Source: Torymus aiolomorphi
Lineage: Eukaryota > Arthropoda > Insecta > Hymenoptera > Torymidae
Length of the DNA: 64,000 nucleotides
Direction of reading: 5' to 3'
NCBI GenBank assembly: GCA_036365515.1
Contig: CM070874.1
Location: 65,057,583 to 65,121,582 of the forward strand
Shown: piece by piece, positions 1 to 12,590 of the stretch
How the letters are laid out: the number at the start of each line of letters is the position of its first letter
Numbering within the stretch: the stretch's first letter is position 1
The notes under the pieces: generated by a model
Seen by the model: the letters and a program-made list of their open reading frames with translations, nothing else
Told to the model about the DNA's origin: nothing
Databases searched by the model: none
Position numbers and translations under genes: made by a program

Positions 1-640
1 GAGAGTGAACGAACGATAGGTGGGGAGGGGAGGGGGCGGAGGGGGAGTCCAGGGTGGTTCTCACCCTCTCGTTCCAGCGCAGCAGCGCTGTGTCGGTGGC
101 CCGATTCTCGGAAGGACCTCATTTGTTGCTCGCTGCTATATATCTTTGGGTCCGCTCTTTCTCTCCCTCTCTCTTCGGCTGCTTCCACTTCTTCTCTTTC
201 CTCGCGACGTGTGTTGTTATTACCCGAGAAAAGCCGGCCGGCGGCCGGTTCGCGGCGCGGGGTGAAGAAGGGAGTTCGCTGCGCATACTTTACCCGTGCG
301 AGAGAGACGTAACGAGGAGTAGTGTATATACGTATATGTGTCTGTGTGCGAAGATGAATGAGGGAGAGAGAGGAGTGGAGAGGAAGAACGAGTGAGGATC
401 CTTTCGAGGCGCTTTCGGCGCTTGTAGTTAGAGGATGAGGTTGAGGGGGGTGGGATGATTGCAGTGCCGAGTGTCAATGGCGCGATAGAAAAATTTCTGC
501 GGGGATGCCAGTTTGCATTGGGCTATCATTTGATGGGAGGGTTGGCGTTCTTTTTGTGGCAATGAGAGACTGGAAAGTGTATTTTAAGAGGAATGTTATC
601 CTACAATTTATTTATCGGTCGCTTGTTAAAGTGTAAAATA
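1..640. other. GC-rich island, cut by the window edge
   Basis: CpG-rich DNA with pyrimidine tracts (about 150-205) and purine tracts (about 355-400). The overlapping open frames are low-complexity and have no domain. The right shoulder, about 430-560, is conspicuously rich in G and T. No gene is supported. Confidence 0.5.
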
Positions 641-860
641 AAGTGAAGGCGTATATCGATTGTAACAAACCGAGAATTTGTTAAGATGTATGGTAACCAG
701 AGATCGTTATATTGCTCAAAAAGTTGAAATCAAACAGGAAATAGTGGGCGTGAACGGTCGATAGCACTTATTCAGTAATAAATAGTAAAATTTATGCTGC
801 AACCGAGAGAAAACGAATAATTTTCCAAGCTGGAACAATATAATTGCACAACGAAAGCGC
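641..860. other. AT-rich spacer
   Basis: AT-rich sequence between two islands. I see no gene, repeat or RNA in it. Confidence 0.5.
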
Positions 861-2335
861 AGCGCGTGTTTTACAAATTGATCATTAGCGCGCTCGCGCG
901 CGCGCGATACTTGCATAACGATTTCACGCAGGCCGCGCGCAAAAAGTTCCGAGCTAATTTACTCGTTAAAATCCAAAATTCGCGAATTCCTCTCTTTCTT
1001 TCCCCATTCGTCGTTCATTCACCGCGAGCGCGTGCGAATTCCTCGGCGCATGAAAAATCTCGGCCCGCTCGCTGCGGGAAAAGAGAGAAAAAGGAAAAAG
1101 AGAGACAACAACGAGAGAGAGAGGAGGCCGAAGGGAGAAGCGCGAGAAAGACAGAGAGGGGGCGAACTCGCGAAGATTAACAAAAAGAAGGAGAGGAGCG
1201 AAAAAACGCGAGCAAGAAAGATAAAGCGACGAAGAAGGAGAGAGCTCCTTGCGACTCTCTGCAGCAACACCACGCCGGAGGAGGTGGAGGCGAACGAACG
1301 AACGAGCGACCGTATACGTAGGTGTGCGAGTATACTACAGTCCCGGTCTGCGGTGTATTCCTCGCCTTGAGCGCGTACACACTACTATATAACATGCGTG
1401 CGTGTGTGAGAGGGAGAGCGCACAGTCGCGCCTTCACGGATATTTTATGTGCGTGAAACGCGTGGGACACCATATATCGCGCTCGCTCGCGCCCGGGGAG
1501 AGGGAGAGGAAGCGGGAGGGAAGGAGGGGGAGAAAAAAAGGAGTCAAGCCGGTCGCCGCCACCGTCGTCGTCGTCGTCGTCGTCGCGGACTCTTTGAATT
1601 TCTGAAATTCGAGGCGTGAGAATATCTCTCCTCCCGGCTGCCGCCGCCACCGTCGAGTCGCTCTCCCGCCGATAATGCCCCGCTAGAGAGATAAAAAAAG
1701 GAGGCGACGTATACACACTCTGGATGTATGTGTGTGTGTATCTGTATATATATTTATGCGCAGTCGAATGTGATTTTCTTGCAGAGTAGACAGAGAGTGA
1801 GAAAGACTTAGGACCGCGAGCGATCGATTGACGTCAGTCTCTTTCTGTAATTTCGCGACCGCTGCGCCGCCCCGTATAATTAATATAAATCTCTATTCTC
1901 CGCGTCTCCCTCGGCTTCTCTCGTTCTGTCTCGGCCTCTCACTCCTCTGTTTGCGCCGAAATTCGACCGGCGGCGGCTCGGGCGATAAATTAGAAAGTCT
2001 CGGCTCTTTATGTGTGCGCGGTGCGTGTGTGGAGTATAGAGAGGGGCAACGCGCGGCTCGTCTCGGGGAATTGTGTCGTGACCTTCCTCAATCTCGCAAA
2101 AATGCGACTGGACGAGTGTTAGAAGCGTGCGTTTGATGTCTGGGGGCCGCGAAGAAATTTAGCGATCATCGACTTCGGACTTCGTCGGACACGTTTCGAG
2201 CGCGCGCGACTGAGCGAAGGAATTGTCGTGCGACACGCACTTTGGGAGGCGAATTTTGTCAATGAATCGTAACTGTTTTCTCCCGGCTATCGATTTGCTG
2301 ATTGAATTAAGTGAAGTCGAATCCTGATTGGTAGG
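861..2335. other. GC-rich island with (CG)n and (GTC)n tracts
   Basis: Starts with an alternating CG tract near 889-907, followed by purine-rich DNA (1080-1260) and a short (GTC)n run at about 1563-1586. The frames encode Arg/Glu/Ser runs typical of GA-rich DNA, not a protein. The skewed shoulders seen at most other islands are weak here. Confidence 0.45.
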
Positions 2336-2480
2336 ATTATTCTCTCTTTTTTCTTCTTTTTTTTTTATTATATTCACCGTTTCGTTATGGATGCCGCATT
2401 CTTTAAAGTGAGGATAAAATTTATCGAAGATTTATGCTAATGGTCTTCATTGAATTGTAAAACAACAATTATTAAGATAA
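2336..2480. other. AT-rich spacer
   Basis: Short AT-rich interval including a poly-T stretch near 2350-2370. Nothing else is visible. Confidence 0.5.
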
Positions 2481-2843
2481 ACCCAAACCCACTTAATACT
2501 ATAGCGTGAGAAAATTGCTTCGCCAATGTTTTTTTGAGGTTAAGGTGTACATCACCTCGGAACGCGTGTTTGCGCATATACACGCGCAGCATCCCACCCA
2601 GGTGTCGTCGCTCTCAACAACCCCATTGGTCATTGACGCCGACCACGACATCCCACCAAGGAGGTTATTGATCTCACATCCAGCAATAAAACCATCTCGT
2701 TTCGTTCGCCAGCGAGACTCGAAAAACCCCATCGAGCGACATCTGATTAACGATCGATGCGAAGTTTCTCCTCCGCGAAGTGCGGGTGTAAAAAGGTGCG
2801 TGCAACAGACGAAGTCGAAGGGACGAAAACAAAGATGGGAAGG

Positions 2844-2846
<3 letters not shown>

Positions 2847-2897
<51 letters not shown>
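2847..2897. repeat. (AG)n microsatellite
   Basis: Uninterrupted AG dinucleotide run of about 51 bases. A second, shorter GA run lies at about 2953-2978, just after an alternating CG tract. Confidence 0.95.
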
Positions 2898-2901
<4 letters not shown>

Positions 2902-2941
2902 GCAAATGAGTAACGAGACAGGCGAGGCGTGCGTAAACATA

Positions 2942-2986
<45 letters not shown>

Positions 2987-3797
2987 GCTCTGTATACGTA
3001 CGCGCGGAGCATTCGCGAAACTACTCTCACGAGGCGAACGGGCGAGAAAGACGGATAAAGTGAGGCCCCGATTGAGAAAGGCACCGACGCCGCCGCCGCC
3101 ACCACCGTGCTGCGCAGGAGGCGAGAGAAGAGAAGCTCTCTTTCCCTCTCTCTCTCTTTCTCTCTTACTCCGGCACACAGGGAGAGGAGTAGAGAAGCAA
3201 AAAGAAGAACAGCATCGACGGCAGCAGCGGCGAAGTCGGCAGAGCACCGAAGAAAGAGCGAGAGAGCGAGAGAGAGAGAGAGAGATATGCAAGGCCGGAG
3301 AGTTGTGAGCGATTCAAAGAACTGGGAGCAGCGAGGTAAACAAAATATTTCTGCCTGTCGGTGTGTCTCCCTCCAGTCCCACACACGTGTGTGCATGCGT
3401 GTGAGTGTGGGAGAACGAGAGAGCACACAGAGAACCTCTCCTCCCGACGGCTGCTGCTGCAGCAGCAACAGCAGCAACGGCTCCGCGAACGGAGAGAGGG
3501 AGCATTCGGTGGCGCCGCTGGCGGAGATTGTGGTGGGGGGCCGAGCACTGGCCCCGAAGATGGGCCCCGCCGCTGGGAGAGAGGGCACCGCGAGAGGAGA
3601 AGATCGCGCCTAGAGGGGGAGAGAGGAGAGAACCGGGGGTCATGGAATGCGGCCGTAGCACCCGTAGGGGCGACGCGCCGATCGTACACACGCGGATATT
3701 TGTGTGTTTACGTGAGAGGAGCCGGAGAAAGGGAGTGAGAGGAAGGAAGAGAAACTACGTAGTTTTGTCCCCAGTAGAGAAGTAGCCGAGGAGGAAG

Positions 3798-3800
<3 letters not shown>

Positions 3801-3868
<68 letters not shown>
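3801..3868. repeat. (CT)34 microsatellite
   Basis: A perfect CT run of 68 bases, the longest pyrimidine repeat in the window, near the right edge of its island. Confidence 0.95.
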
Positions 3869-3871
<3 letters not shown>

Positions 3872-4030
3872 GCGCGATGATGTTGACGCAGTGAATGGAA
3901 GATGAAGATAAAGTGAGCTACGGGGCATGAATGGGAATTGAGAGGTTAAGCGTGCCGTGACTTAGAAGATGCTCTCGTGGCTCTTCGTTTGGAGGAATCC
4001 ATTGGTTTACGATGCTGGGAATTATTGCTC

Positions 4031-4980
4031 TGAGAGGGGAATCGTTCATAAATTAAAAGGTGGAAGTGTGTAGAGGATTCTATTTGTCAGTGGATGTAAA
4101 TTGGCTTTTAATGTAAGCAAGGATTGCATTTTTGTTCTGTCTCACCTTTCTGCGTTGGAAGAGTTATTTGACTTCAGGATTTAAAGTGGAGGAATTTTTC
4201 GAAACGAATGCAAAATATGCTGGGAACGAGGAAGGGAATTCCGAAAAAGCGGATGGAACGTTGATCATTCGAAAAATGCAACCTGCCAAGGTCTTGTAGC
4301 GAAGAGAGACGAGAAGTCTAGACGCTATAAGAGAAGGTGAGGTGGAAACGTGAATGAAGAAAAGCTACATCTGGATGAAAACTACACAACAAGTGGAATC
4401 TCGGATGAACGGTTGTTAAAAGAAAAAGAAGTGAATTGCGAAGGACGACAACATAGAGTATAGGGCAAAGGAATCGCCAAGAGAACCGATGACCAAGCAT
4501 GGTATGTTGGCAACGCCTCGGCCTACGATGCTGCGCAACCTTCGAAACAGGCGCGAAAGTGTAGGGTATACACAACGTACCGCGATTCTCCTGGTTAGTT
4601 CCATTGACTGATTATCGATAGGAGGCTTTTGCAAGATCATAAACAAAAGGAAGAGAAGAGTACGGACCACAGTAAATTTACCGGCCTGCGAGAATGACAT
4701 ACCACCTTATGGTCTTCGTTTTGCAATTCCTCAGCTGTGAGTTCAGCTTTATGGTCAAACTAGGGACATTCAGATTTCTTATGGAGTGAATAATGTGATA
4801 AGGTGGCAACGAAGTAAAGTGTGATGTATACCTCAAATCACGATGCACCTGATTTTCTGAAGTTGACGAACAACTTCAATAGGAGGTCAAGTCTGAGTGC
4901 TAATACAATATATCTAATCGAAGATGAAAAACTTGTTACATCCTTTTTCTAATCATTCCCTAATCAGTCAAGCTACAACA
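4031..4980. other. Non-coding interval of mixed composition
   Basis: About 950 bases of unremarkable sequence between two islands. The short frames (up to 94 aa) lack any recognisable domain. No repeat or RNA gene is seen. Confidence 0.45.
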
Positions 4981-5268
4981 ATATCTTACGAGCAATTGAA
5001 ATAGACTTTATCCAACAACTTCACGAACCTTAGTTCCACGCGGCCTGCAAACCTACCACGCCTCACCCACGCGCTCGCTTTTACTCCGCAGGCCCACACA
5101 CGTGCGCACCCGTCGACCATTTGCCGTTCAATTATCATTTCGCGCGCGTGGGAAGCTTCTTTGCCGACACATAGGGGCATTTCCATCATTAGCCAATAAG
5201 CGCACCGCAGCAACACGCTCTCTCTCTCTCAAGACAGCGCGACCAAATGAAAAGCATAGACACAGACA

Positions 5269-5278
<10 letters not shown>

Positions 5279-5365
<87 letters not shown>
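5279..5365. repeat. (CA)n microsatellite
   Basis: About 87 bases of CA repeats with a single interruption near 5303. It generates the spurious His-Thr and Cys-Val frames on the two strands. Confidence 0.95.
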
Positions 5366-5367
<2 letters not shown>

Positions 5368-5649
5368 GAGAAGATGCCTGCGAGCTGCTGCCTCGGCGTC
5401 GAACTATGCAGCAAGAGCATCAGGAACCAAACCGCGTCCTCCACCTTCTCCTTCTCCTCGGGAGAGAGAAAGAAGAGACTTCTTCCCTCCTCTTCCTTTA
5501 AATTCCTTAGCAGGTTCCACGCTCGTCCGAGGAACGCGCTCGCTCGCTTGTGAGAGAGAGCGAGGAACTTCGGCGAGTCTCTTTTTCTCTCTATCTCTCT
5601 CCCTCCTCTTTCTTCCACTCGCTTATCTCCGTCTTTCGCGCTCTCTTTC

Positions 5650-6058
5650 GAGATACTCGCCGACGAGTCAACTATTTACAGTGCGTCTTGCGGAAAGAGT
5701 AAGTACGTGTACTACTAGTACTACTACTACTACTACTCGCAGCTCGAAGAATTCGGCCTCGCGGTGGGTGATGTCCTCTCCGGTTTAATCCCCGCGACGA
5801 GTTTCTCCGTCTCTGTCTCTCTACCTGGAATACGGACGACGGATACGACACGAGCCGCCGCCGCCGCGGCACGTGAGGGAATGTCGTCGTAAACACGCGC
5901 TCGCGAGTTCTCCACCGGTGATTTTCAAGTCGGCGAGTGGAAGACGGAGGAGAGGGAGACAGTAGGCGCAGAAAGGTGATGAAGAACGAACGAGCTGGAG
6001 ATTGTAAATACGAGCGAAAATGGGAGATAATAAGGAGTACACAAGCAATGACTACAAG
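5650..6058 (+). promoter_or_regulatory. Weak candidate 5' exon(s) of an unknown gene
   Basis: GTAAGT at 5699-5704 is a good donor match downstream of a CpG-rich leader. An ATG in good context (AAAATGG) at 6020 opens 13 codons (MGDNKEYTSNDYK) and meets AAG|GT at 6058/6059, a poor donor. No downstream exon is recognisable within the window. The two signals could be unrelated chance matches. I do not recognise the peptide. Confidence 0.15.
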
Positions 6059-6660
6059 GTTCGCATGCAGATATGTCGTATCTGATTAACTGACTCATGA
6101 GCAGACGTTTTTGTTTTTTGTAAGTCAATTAATGCGTTTTATCGTGTCGCATCAACATACGAAGACAGACCGCTACAATAGTTGTTAATATTCGCTAATA
6201 ACAGTAATCGTTCTGAAGTATCACTATGCATCGATCTGACGTTACATCAGCGAATGTCTGAGCTCTCGTGCCACCGCAGTTATTCGATGTCGCAGCCGAA
6301 ACAGGCCGCAAATTCGGAACAGCGCGCACGCGGCCCGTGTAATACGCGAGCCATTGGTAAAGCGTCGGATCCAACGGTATTTCAACCACGTGCCGACGAC
6401 GACGACGACAACGACTCGCATATACGAGCGATGGCTTATAGTGAGGTAGCGAATTGTGGCGAGATAAGCTGGTGATGCATCCTCCTGGATTGGAGTCGAT
6501 TCGACTGCTAGCAGAGGTCGGCGGAATTGATTTGACTATAGCGGGTGATGGAGTGAAATTGATAGGGATTGATAGTCGATTAAAACCGAGAGAATTGGGT
6601 GACGAAAATCTGTTATTGTTTGAGCTCGAGAGTTGGCAAATCGCTCGTTATCTGGGTTAG

Positions 6661-6780
6661 TTTCATCGAAAAATTGATGGAAATTTTAAATCCGTATAAC
6701 AAATAGTTGTTACATAAATAGTAGGAAAATAATTTTAAAAGTATCAAATCAAAGAGGGTTATTTTATCTAGAGAGCGTAA
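6661..6780. other. AT-rich spacer
   Basis: Short AT-rich interval between islands. No feature is seen. Confidence 0.4.
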
Positions 6781-7080
6781 AAGAGAGGCCAAGCTAGACT
6801 CGAGAACAAGGGGGGGGTAGTAGTAGCGTTTGTCATACACACACACGTACCTCATGCATACGTGATACACGTACACACGGCAGCGCAAAGAAAGTGGTGA
6901 GAGAGGAGAGAGTCCGCTCTTCCCACCATCTCTATCTCGCGCGCTCGTATTCACCGCTCGCGCGCGACAGAGACAGAGTTATAAGGGCAGAGAGAAGAGA
7001 GGAGGAGTCAGTGCTCTCTTCTCTGGCTCTCTCTCTCTCTCTCTGTATCTATCTATCTCCCGGGCGGTCCAGCCGCGGCC

Positions 7081-7118
<38 letters not shown>

Positions 7119-7470
7119 TCATCGACATTGTCCTCGGCGCCGATAAGGCAGTGATACGGCAGAGGTATCCGATCGGGGCGCCGCGCACAAACACGTGTAC
7201 GCGCTTGTAGGCCGGCTCGTGGTGAATACACAACAACCGACCATTGTCGTCGCGAGGTAGAGAGAGAAAGATGTCGTCAGGGTCTGTGTGGATGCAGCGG
7301 CTGCGCGATGTAGTTGTGGTAGTCGCGAAAGTGCGTATGTTCAATGATTAGGGAGAGATTGATCGATTTGGAGTATGGGATGTAGGGAAAGAGGGGATAA
7401 AAGATTGGGAGAATGGAAAAAACACGAGTCGTGGGAACTGGAGGTAATGATTCCGTGCTACTTTAGAGTT
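6781..7470. other. GC-rich island with CT microsatellites
   Basis: CT runs at about 7027-7044 and 7088-7117. The right shoulder (7340-7460) is strongly G-rich over C. No coding evidence. Confidence 0.5.
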
Positions 7471-7910
7471 GCGCCTTGATTCTCGTTATTTCCCCTTTTT
7501 TCTACTAGTAAAAATGGATTTGAATTGTGAAAGTGCATGCACAAAGACGATGCGTATCCGCGTACATTTAAGAGTTAATTCTCTAGCTTTAATATATATA
7601 AACGTCGAGTTAAGTATACGGCATTTCTGAAAAAAAAAAAAAAGGATAACGGGCAACAAAAATCAAAGCGCAAAAATTGCAGATTCCGCTATATGAGCAA
7701 ATATATCCCCCGAATGTTATCCTATTAGCGAACTCCCGCAGAGACTCGTCCAATTGTCTGTGGTCTATAAATAGAGCGCGAACCGTCTGTGTGCTAATTA
7801 AAAATAATCATTCTAAAATACTCATACCCGTAAACAATGCTCTTTACACATACAACATACGTATATATAGCAGAAAAATCGCGAAAGACCGTGAATTAAC
7901 CGCCGTTTAA
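7471..7910. other. AT-rich spacer
   Basis: AT-rich with a poly-A run near 7630-7644. The short frames have no recognisable domain. Confidence 0.45.
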
Positions 7911-7931
7911 AAGTCGAATTTAAAGGGCAAA

Positions 7932-7965
<34 letters not shown>

Positions 7966-8760
7966 CGCTCGAGAGCCGAGCACAAGTCGCGAGTTCGCGC
8001 TCCGAAGCGAAGATCCGCGCGCGCATTCCAGCGGCAAGAGATATCACGTGACCGTGGCGCACATACGTTGCTCTCTCTCTCTCTCACTCTCCGCGTGTAT
8101 ATAGTGCGCTTACGCACGGAGCCCGCGTTCCGTCTGCGTGCGCGTAAGCGTTGCTGCCACCTCTCGCATTATCGCGCACGAGCCTGTGTGCGCTATTGCT
8201 TCTTCGCTTTCTATGTATATGTACGTACGCATGTACTTATACATATACGCACGTGCGTCGTTGTTGTGTGGATTCCGCACGAGCGTGCGGGCAAAGATGA
8301 GCAAGTATACGTTTGTTATACGACGGTGTGTGTGTGTGTGTGTGTGTGTATATCGACGTACACGTACATATATAAGTATACACGCAATTTTATGTGTGCG
8401 CGCGAGCTCGTATATATGCGTGCGTGAGCGCACGGCTTCGATGTGTGCGCAGAGGAGCCGTGTGTGTGGCCCAACACGGACGCGACTCTCACATTTCATC
8501 GTGGATCACACACGCGGTGGTTTGTGAGCGAACGGGAGAAAGAAAGAGCGAGAGAGAAAAACAGTGTGTGCCTGCTTATCCTTGTATTCGTAACGACGCA
8601 GTTGAGCGCGCATATCGGGCCGCCGCCGTCTACGCCGCTGCGTATATACACACACACACACACACGCACACATACATGTATACGCCAGATCTGCGTCGTA
8701 GCTTACGGGTGTATATATATACGAGCGCCGAGGTGCTCCGTTTCGATAAACGATTTTTTT
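7911..8760. other. GC-rich island with GT/CA microsatellites
   Basis: GT runs at about 7935-7963 and 8326-8349, and a CA run at about 8649-8671, separated by alternating pyrimidine-purine DNA rich in TACGTA-like steps. Frames of up to 162 aa reflect this composition and are not convincing proteins. Confidence 0.5.
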
Positions 8761-9330
8761 TTCTGTTGGCGTGTATTTGTTGCATTTGGCCGTTAGTTTG
8801 TTTTGACTACTGCTGAATAATATATTAGGATGGTAATAAGCGATTGTGAAAGCCGCGGAAAATACTACGTATCGTTTGAAAACTAAAATATCAAAGCAAA
8901 GTTAAAATATTAAAGTTTGATATTGAGTTCTTTGTTGCGCTGAATTCAACATGTGGCCGATAATGCTATAGTGAGTTAGAATATGACGCTTATTACGTGA
9001 TAGTACGCAATCCTATAAAGGCCTGTCTGTTCGATGTCAGCCGATTGTTGCTATCGTTGTTGTGTTATTGAATTATTATTCGTAAAATAAATAGTATATT
9101 TGCACTCCATTACCGATAATTCGCAATGTCGATTCCCCAGTAATGTAACATTCAAGCTTACCTGCAACAAAAAGGAACAAAAAAAAATACTTTTTATTAT
9201 AATGCTACCCCATACATCACAATGAATAATAAATTTTATCTATAATATTATTTCAATAAACATAAGTAAACAGTACAGCGTGAAATCGCGAAAGACTCTA
9301 CGCCACTGCGTTTAATAAAGGAAACCATTC
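8761..9330. other. AT-rich spacer
   Basis: About 570 bases of AT-rich DNA. I see no gene, repeat or RNA. Confidence 0.5.
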
Positions 9331-10265
9331 AAGTAAATCTGAACCGCGCGTCGTGAATCACACGAGCAGCACGCGCGCGCGCGCGCGGAAATTCGCGGCC
9401 ACCGGCGGCGAGCGCTCTTTTACTCCGGGGAATCCCAGCAAGGGCTTTTCGTGCGCGGCCGATAAGAGCGGAAGTGACGTCGTCGCCAGTATCGCTCCCT
9501 GCAAGTGCCGCGGAAAGTTTTCCGGCGTAAAAGAAGACGAAGAAGGAGTAGGAGGAGGAAAGAGAACGGTCCAAAAACACGGGAGGCACTTGCACTCGAG
9601 CGCGCGCGCGTCTCGCTGGCGGAAAGAAGGGAGGGAGAGGAAGGAGAGGAGAGGAGAAAGAATGTAGAAAACGAGACCGGGACAGACGAGGAGGAGAAGG
9701 GACGCGAGGAGAGAGAGAGAAAGAGAGAAGCGACGCGGTCCAGATGAAAGAGGCCCAAGGGAGGTCGCTGGCCTTCCAGGAACCCTTATAAACTTGGACC
9801 TGATCTCTCTCTCCTTCTTTCTCCCTCATTGCCCCCTTTCCTTGGCGTCTCTTTCTCTCTCTCTCGTTCTCTCCCTCTCTTCTTCCTTTCTTACCAACAT
9901 CTACTCAAATAATCCCCTAACTCGGTTGCTCTCTCACACGTGAGCACGCGAGGGCATTGCATACACAGGCCCTTCTTTCTCTCTTCTTTCTCGCGCGCGC
10001 GCGCGCGTCTCTTCCGTTCATTCTTTCGTTTTTTTTTCCTCTTCTTCATATTCCACGCCGATTCGTCGGCTGCCATTTTCTCCGTCTCTCTCTTTCTCAC
10101 TCCGCCTTTCTCCGCGGGCGCTGAGCATGTATATACTCGCACGCACTACTTTTTTCGGGGCGCGATAGATTCGAACTAGCGTGAATTGCCCTATACACGT
10201 TTCAATACGTATACGTGTGTGGGGCATATATATACGTGTATAAATGTTCCGTTCGTCGCGCGTCT

Positions 10266-10297
<32 letters not shown>

Positions 10298-10700
10298 GGG
10301 CGTGCGCTCTTTCCTTAAACATCGCGTGGGAAGATAGCATCGACGACGTTCACTCGGAAAGGCGCTTGCGTCGCTCGTCGTGTGTGTGTGTGTGTGTGTG
10401 TGTGTATGCGTATATATATGTACGTGGATGTGGGCTATGCATGGAGACGCGAGCGTATGAGAGGGCGAAAGAATCGATCGGCCAATAATGGAAAATTGTC
10501 TCCGATATGATTGGATAATTCTCATTAGGCTGAGTTATGGGATTGACTGTTGAGCGTGTGTATAAGGGGCCTCTGAATTCGTGTTAATAAGCAGGAGAAT
10601 GAATGCGGCTCGTGTTTCTGAGGATACCAGTGTAATTCATAATGTGCCGCGCTGTGAAATGCGTTAAGTGTGAGTGCTATATAGGAGAAAAGCAAATGAA
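9331..10700. other. GC-rich island with (CG)n tracts and GT/CT arrays
   Basis: Alternating CG tracts at about 9371-9387 and 9992-10007, a CT run at about 10267-10291 and a GT run at 10380-10405. Purine-rich DNA (9540-9740) gives way to pyrimidine-rich DNA (9800-9900). The right shoulder (10490-10680) is G/T-rich. No coding gene is supported. Confidence 0.5.
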
Positions 10701-10980
10701 CGTTGGTATTCTCTCGAGATTAATTTGTTATTGCGAAAGTTCGAATGCTGTCAGCTTATTGTTTTATTTTTGTATAATAGAAAGTGTTTTTAAAAGAACA
10801 ATATTGAACAATATTAACTAATTTTAGTAAAGTTTGGTAATGGAAAATTAAAGTTAATAAATATGAAAACTTAATTTTTTACACAAGCTTTCAATAGTTT
10901 TATAATTTAAAATTTAATAAAAAACATTATTTTATAATTAAATTAAACGTTGAAATTATTTAAATTTTCGAACAACAAAT
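10701..10980. other. AT-rich spacer
   Basis: Very AT-rich, with an abrupt change to GC-rich DNA at its right end. No feature is seen. Confidence 0.5.
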
Positions 10981-11358
10981 AATCACACTTCCTTTAGCAA
11001 TCCGACGAAAATCCGACAAAATAACCAATCTTGTTTATCGCGAAAGGAGCGGCAATGAAAGCCCCTCGAAAACCCATACACAGCTCCATCTTCACTCGGG
11101 CAGTGCCAACCAATTCAAAACCCAAACGATCCCATCAGCGCGAGCTCGCGTACAAAACGCTTCTTCCGAAACACTCGGTCTACAAAAGCCGGACCGAGCG
11201 AGAAAGAGGAGAGAGAGACGAAACAAAGAGAGAGACAGAAAGAGACGAAAACTCTCTTTCTCGTATTTGCGAGAGTGTGGGGAGGGAGGGCGAGGTGTGC
11301 TCAGCAAGCCGCAAGTAAAGTAATCACACGTCGAAAATTGCTTGACGAGTTATAGAGG

Positions 11359-11397
<39 letters not shown>

Positions 11398-11920
11398 GGG
11401 CACTTGGCCGCTCGATTGTCCAGACACGCCCCCGGGGCGAAATGAAATTTGATTTTGCCGGGCAATTTCGCGCCCAAATCAAGGGCGCCCGCGCGCGAGA
11501 GAGAGCTCGCCTCGTATAACCTAACCTCGTTAAAGGGCCAGCGAGTGTTGCAGTTCGCGGGTGTATATTGGCCTCGTCTCGCTCAGAGGCGTCTTTCCGA
11601 CGCGGCGCGTGACTTTTAAAAGGTCCGGGGCGCGCGCGTGTGGGAGGACCTCCAGGTGATGCGCGATGGAATGACGAGAGTGCAAGGGAATAAGAGAGTG
11701 AGAGAGACTTTCGATCAGTGGTCTAATCTGATTGCAGAGGGAAATGTACGAGTTCGACGGTGCCGCATAAGTGCGAGAGATGCGATGCCTTTTTGTGCGA
11801 GGCTGATGAGGTAGTTAGCCAGGCAGGATTGCGATTGGGTGGTTGGGGTTGTTGGGAGGTGAAGGTTTCTTCGTTCGGGTGATTTTCATGTTAACGGGGG
11901 TAACGATAGTTGGAAGGTCG
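10981..11920. other. GC-rich island with CT microsatellite
   Basis: The left shoulder (10980-11150) is C/A-rich. A CT run spans about 11363-11395. The right shoulder (11640-11900) is strongly G/T-rich. No gene. Confidence 0.5.
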
Positions 11921-12590
11921 TTTGGATTTTTTATTTTTTATTATTTTATTCGAGAGCGACGGTTTAAGAAATAAAAGTTTACGAGCGGTTATTTATTATC
12001 GGAGAGATTCCTTAACTACTTTACTCCAAAGTGGTTTTCCTACAATTTTAAGCCACCATTTCTAAAATTTGAAACAAAGAAGTACTAGATATATAGACTA
12101 AGAAATATGAGAATTTTATTGCTTCTATAACTTAATATTTTATAAACGATAGTATTAGTAAATTATTGAAAAATTTAAATTAATGTCGATATGAGATTTT
12201 ACATTTCTCTTTCAATGCTTATAATTTTGATTGAAATTATCTTCAAACGGTAAGGAAAATTTAACATTTATATACGAGAACTGAAATAAAATTTAATCAG
12301 AGGGTTTTAATTTCAGTTCATTTTGGATTAATAAGTAAAAATAACTTGTATAAGCATCTCAATATTTTATTACTGTCTTTCTAAGAACAAAATAATTACA
12401 AGTAATCCCATGTAAACCTTATGATTGAAATTGTATATTTACAAGCTAATGTATATTTAAAGCCTATACTATAGTTATATATTAGTTTCCAATGTTAGAA
12501 GTAGTTGCAAATGAAACCACTCGACATCTTATTGAATTTCTCACAAGCTTAATCCATAAAATACCAGAAACAAAATTTATCGATAAATCT
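11921..12590. other. AT-rich spacer
   Basis: About 670 bases of AT-rich DNA without recognisable repeats or genes. Confidence 0.5.

Larger units (their letters stand above)
2481..4030. other. GC-rich island with long GA and CT microsatellites
   Basis: The left shoulder (about 2485-2665) is C/A-rich and the right shoulder (about 3900-4030) is G/T-rich. The middle carries GA and CT arrays and CAG/GCC-rich DNA near 3450-3480. Frames of up to 304 residues here are poly-Ser-Leu or poly-Arg-Glu translations of dinucleotide repeats. If the island has a role it is more likely regulatory (GAGA-type motifs) than coding; that is inference. Confidence 0.5.
4981..6660. other. GC-rich island with (CA)n and possible promoter
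   Basis: The left shoulder (4985-5110) is C/A-rich and the right shoulder (6440-6600) is G/T-rich. The core includes the long CA array, CT tracts at 5580-5600 and a CTA/GTA run near 5710-5735. A consensus-like splice donor (GTAAGT beginning at 5699) follows a GC-rich leader, and a short ATG frame lies at 6020-6058. A transcription start in this island is possible but not demonstrated. Confidence 0.45.

Noticed and set aside
2674..3588. 304-aa minus-strand frame, the second longest in the window
   Set aside because: It is a translation of GA/CT microsatellites into Ser-Leu runs, overlaps other equally long frames on both strands, and has no domain.
5102..5788. 228-aa frame with His-Thr run
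   Set aside because: The run comes from the CA microsatellite and the rest is compositional; no domain and no conserved start.
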